Shown here piece by piece: positions 63,131 to 64,000 of a stretch of DNA of 64,000 nt. Within the stretch, counting starts at the first letter, position 1. Each line of letters opens with the position of its first letter. Source of the DNA: an uncultured Blautia sp. GTDB taxonomy: Bacteria; Bacillota; Clostridia; Lachnospirales; Lachnospiraceae. The notes beneath the pieces were generated by a model. The model saw only the letters and a list, made by a program, of their open reading frames with translations. It was not told where the DNA came from and searched no databases. The position numbers were made by a program, and so were the translations under genes. Location: contig CABSEJ010000003.1 in the NCBI GenBank assembly GCA_902476765.1, positions 1-64,000 of the forward strand, read 5' to 3'.

Positions 63131-64000
63131 ATGGCTATTTTTACAGGTGCAGGCGTAGCTATTGTAACGCCTATGAAACCAAACGGAGAAGTGAATTTTG
63201 AGAAGCTTGGAGAAATCATAGAGGAGCAGATTGCCAATGAGACAGATGCTATTGTTATCTGCGGAACCACAGGCGAATCGTCCACCCTTACTCATGAGGA
63301 ACATTTGGAGGCCATAAGATATACTATTGATAAAGTAAATAAAAGAATTCCTGTAATTGCAGGAACCGGATCCAATTGTACAGAGACGGCTGTCTGGATG
63401 TCCCAGGAGGCAGAGAAAATGGGAGCAGATGCCCTTTTACTGGTAAGCCCCTATTATAATAAGGCTACCCAAAACGGCCTTATTGCCCACTACACAGCTA
63501 TTGCAAACGCAGTAAAGCTGCCTATTATTTTATATAATATTGCCGGCAGAACGGGAATCAACATTGAGCCTAAGACACTTTTATATCTGGCAGAGAATGT
63601 GGAGAATATCGTAGCTGTAAAGGAAGCGTCAGGAAACATTTCCCAGATAGCGGATATTGCCGCTATGACAAGGGGGAAAATGGATATTTATTCCGGTAAT
63701 GACGACCAGATTGTGCCGATTCTTTCTCTGGGAGGAAAAGGAGTTATTTCTGTGCTGTCTAACATTGCACCAAAATATACCCATGATATTGTGGCTAATT
63801 ATATGGCTGGAAATGTGGAAGAAAGCTGCAAAATGCAGTTAGATGTTCTCCCGCTGGTGAGAGCTTTGTTCTGTGAGGTAAATCCAATTCCTGTGAAAGC
63901 GGCTATGAATCTCATGGGCAAGGATGTCGGACCTCTGCGCATGCCTCTTACGGAAATGGAGGAAGCTCACAAGGAAGTGCTGAAAAAAGCTATGACAGAT
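63131..64000 (+). CDS. dapA: 4-hydroxy-tetrahydrodipicolinate synthase, 3' end outside the window
   Basis: The frame runs from ATG 63131 (AAGGAGGAAAAG upstream) to the window end without a stop: 290 codons, nearly the full ~293. TIM barrel with GTTGESSTL for pyruvate binding, the catalytic Tyr in SPYYNKA and the Schiff-base Lys in VAVKEASG. It condenses pyruvate with aspartate semialdehyde in lysine and diaminopimelate synthesis. The loop that usually reads YNVPGRTG or YNVPSRTG reads YNIAGRTG here; the Arg is kept. No lysine riboswitch is visible; it may be read from the cobO promoter. Confidence 0.95.
   Translation, partial: MAIFTGAGVAIVTPMKPNGEVNFEKLGEIIEEQIANETDAIVICGTTGESSTLTHEEHLEAIRYTIDKVNKRIPVIAGTGSNCTETAVWMSQEAEKMGADALLLVSPYYNKATQNGLIAHYTAIANAVKLPIILYNIAGRTGINIEPKTLLYLAENVENIVAVKEASGNISQIADIAAMTRGKMDIYSGNDDQIVPILSLGGKGVISVLSNIAPKYTHDIVANYMAGNVEESCKMQLDVLPLVRALFCEVNPIPVKAAMNLMGKDVGPLRMPLTEMEEAHKEVLKKAMTD

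Noticed and set aside
1..64000. CRISPR arrays, tRNA and rRNA genes
   Set aside because: No regularly spaced direct repeats and no cloverleaf or rRNA-like sequence were noticed on reading; a dedicated tRNAscan or CRISPR search was not possible.

Overview
The window reads as a low-to-mid GC Firmicute chromosome, most likely family Lachnospiraceae and Blautia-like. The pointers are a long AdhE, AraC/YesM-type two-component systems paired with sugar ABC operons, a GH127/GH43/GH3/GH31 complement, small intergenic stem-loop repeats, and strong Firmicute ribosome binding sites and sigma-A promoters. This placement is inference from gene content. No rRNA, tRNA or CRISPR array was seen.

Bases 1 to about 5.9 kb are accessory and AT-rich, with signs of decay: a 5'-incomplete MobV relaxase, a broken helix-turn-helix remnant, an ECF sigma/zf-HC2 anti-sigma pair, a tyrosine integrase missing its N-terminus, a pentapeptide-repeat protein, a small hydrophobic peptide whose stop codon lies in its own terminator loop (type I toxin-like), the left end of an IS200/IS605 element, and a PD-(D/E)XK endonuclease-like gene overlapping a frameshifted controller-protein gene.

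Bases 6.05-13.9 kb hold a six-gene same-strand defence island with one visible promoter and one strong terminator. It starts with a DpnII/MboI-type GATC restriction-modification set (two methylases, one endonuclease). It continues with a 116-residue helical protein, a 593-residue helical-repeat protein of unknown function, and a 986-residue fusion of AEP primase (TOTE-conflict type), superfamily 2 helicase and PLD-like domain. This is the best candidate for an under-described system.

Bases 14.1-24.6 kb are a sugar locus: ketose 3-epimerase, SDR dehydrogenase, ABC importer, five-blade beta-propeller glycosidase, YesM/YesN-type kinase and regulator, and GH127 beta-L-arabinofuranosidase. Together they look like arabinoside sensing, uptake and breakdown. 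Bases 24.7-35.5 kb are mostly housekeeping: a DUF1002 protein, an alarmone synthetase, a PTS EIIC-like protein, an S1-domain protein, a class II-type pyrophosphatase, flavin reductase, shikimate kinase, murA, metK behind a SAM-I riboswitch, and an XRE regulator. Bases 35.7-50 kb carry a beta-CASP RNase-like protein and a second sugar locus (binding protein, two permeases, kinase/regulator, GH3, DUF4340 lipoprotein, convergent GH43) that fits xylo-oligosaccharides.

Bases 50.1-64 kb carry mntP, a membrane-anchored polysaccharide deacetylase, an MFS exporter with a leader-peptide attenuator, adhE, GH31, typA, a double-OB SSB-like protein, a corrinoid adenosyltransferase and the start of dapA. 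Several families of structured intergenic repeats punctuate the core part. Two copies of one family have stems whose two arms differ between copies yet remain perfectly paired.
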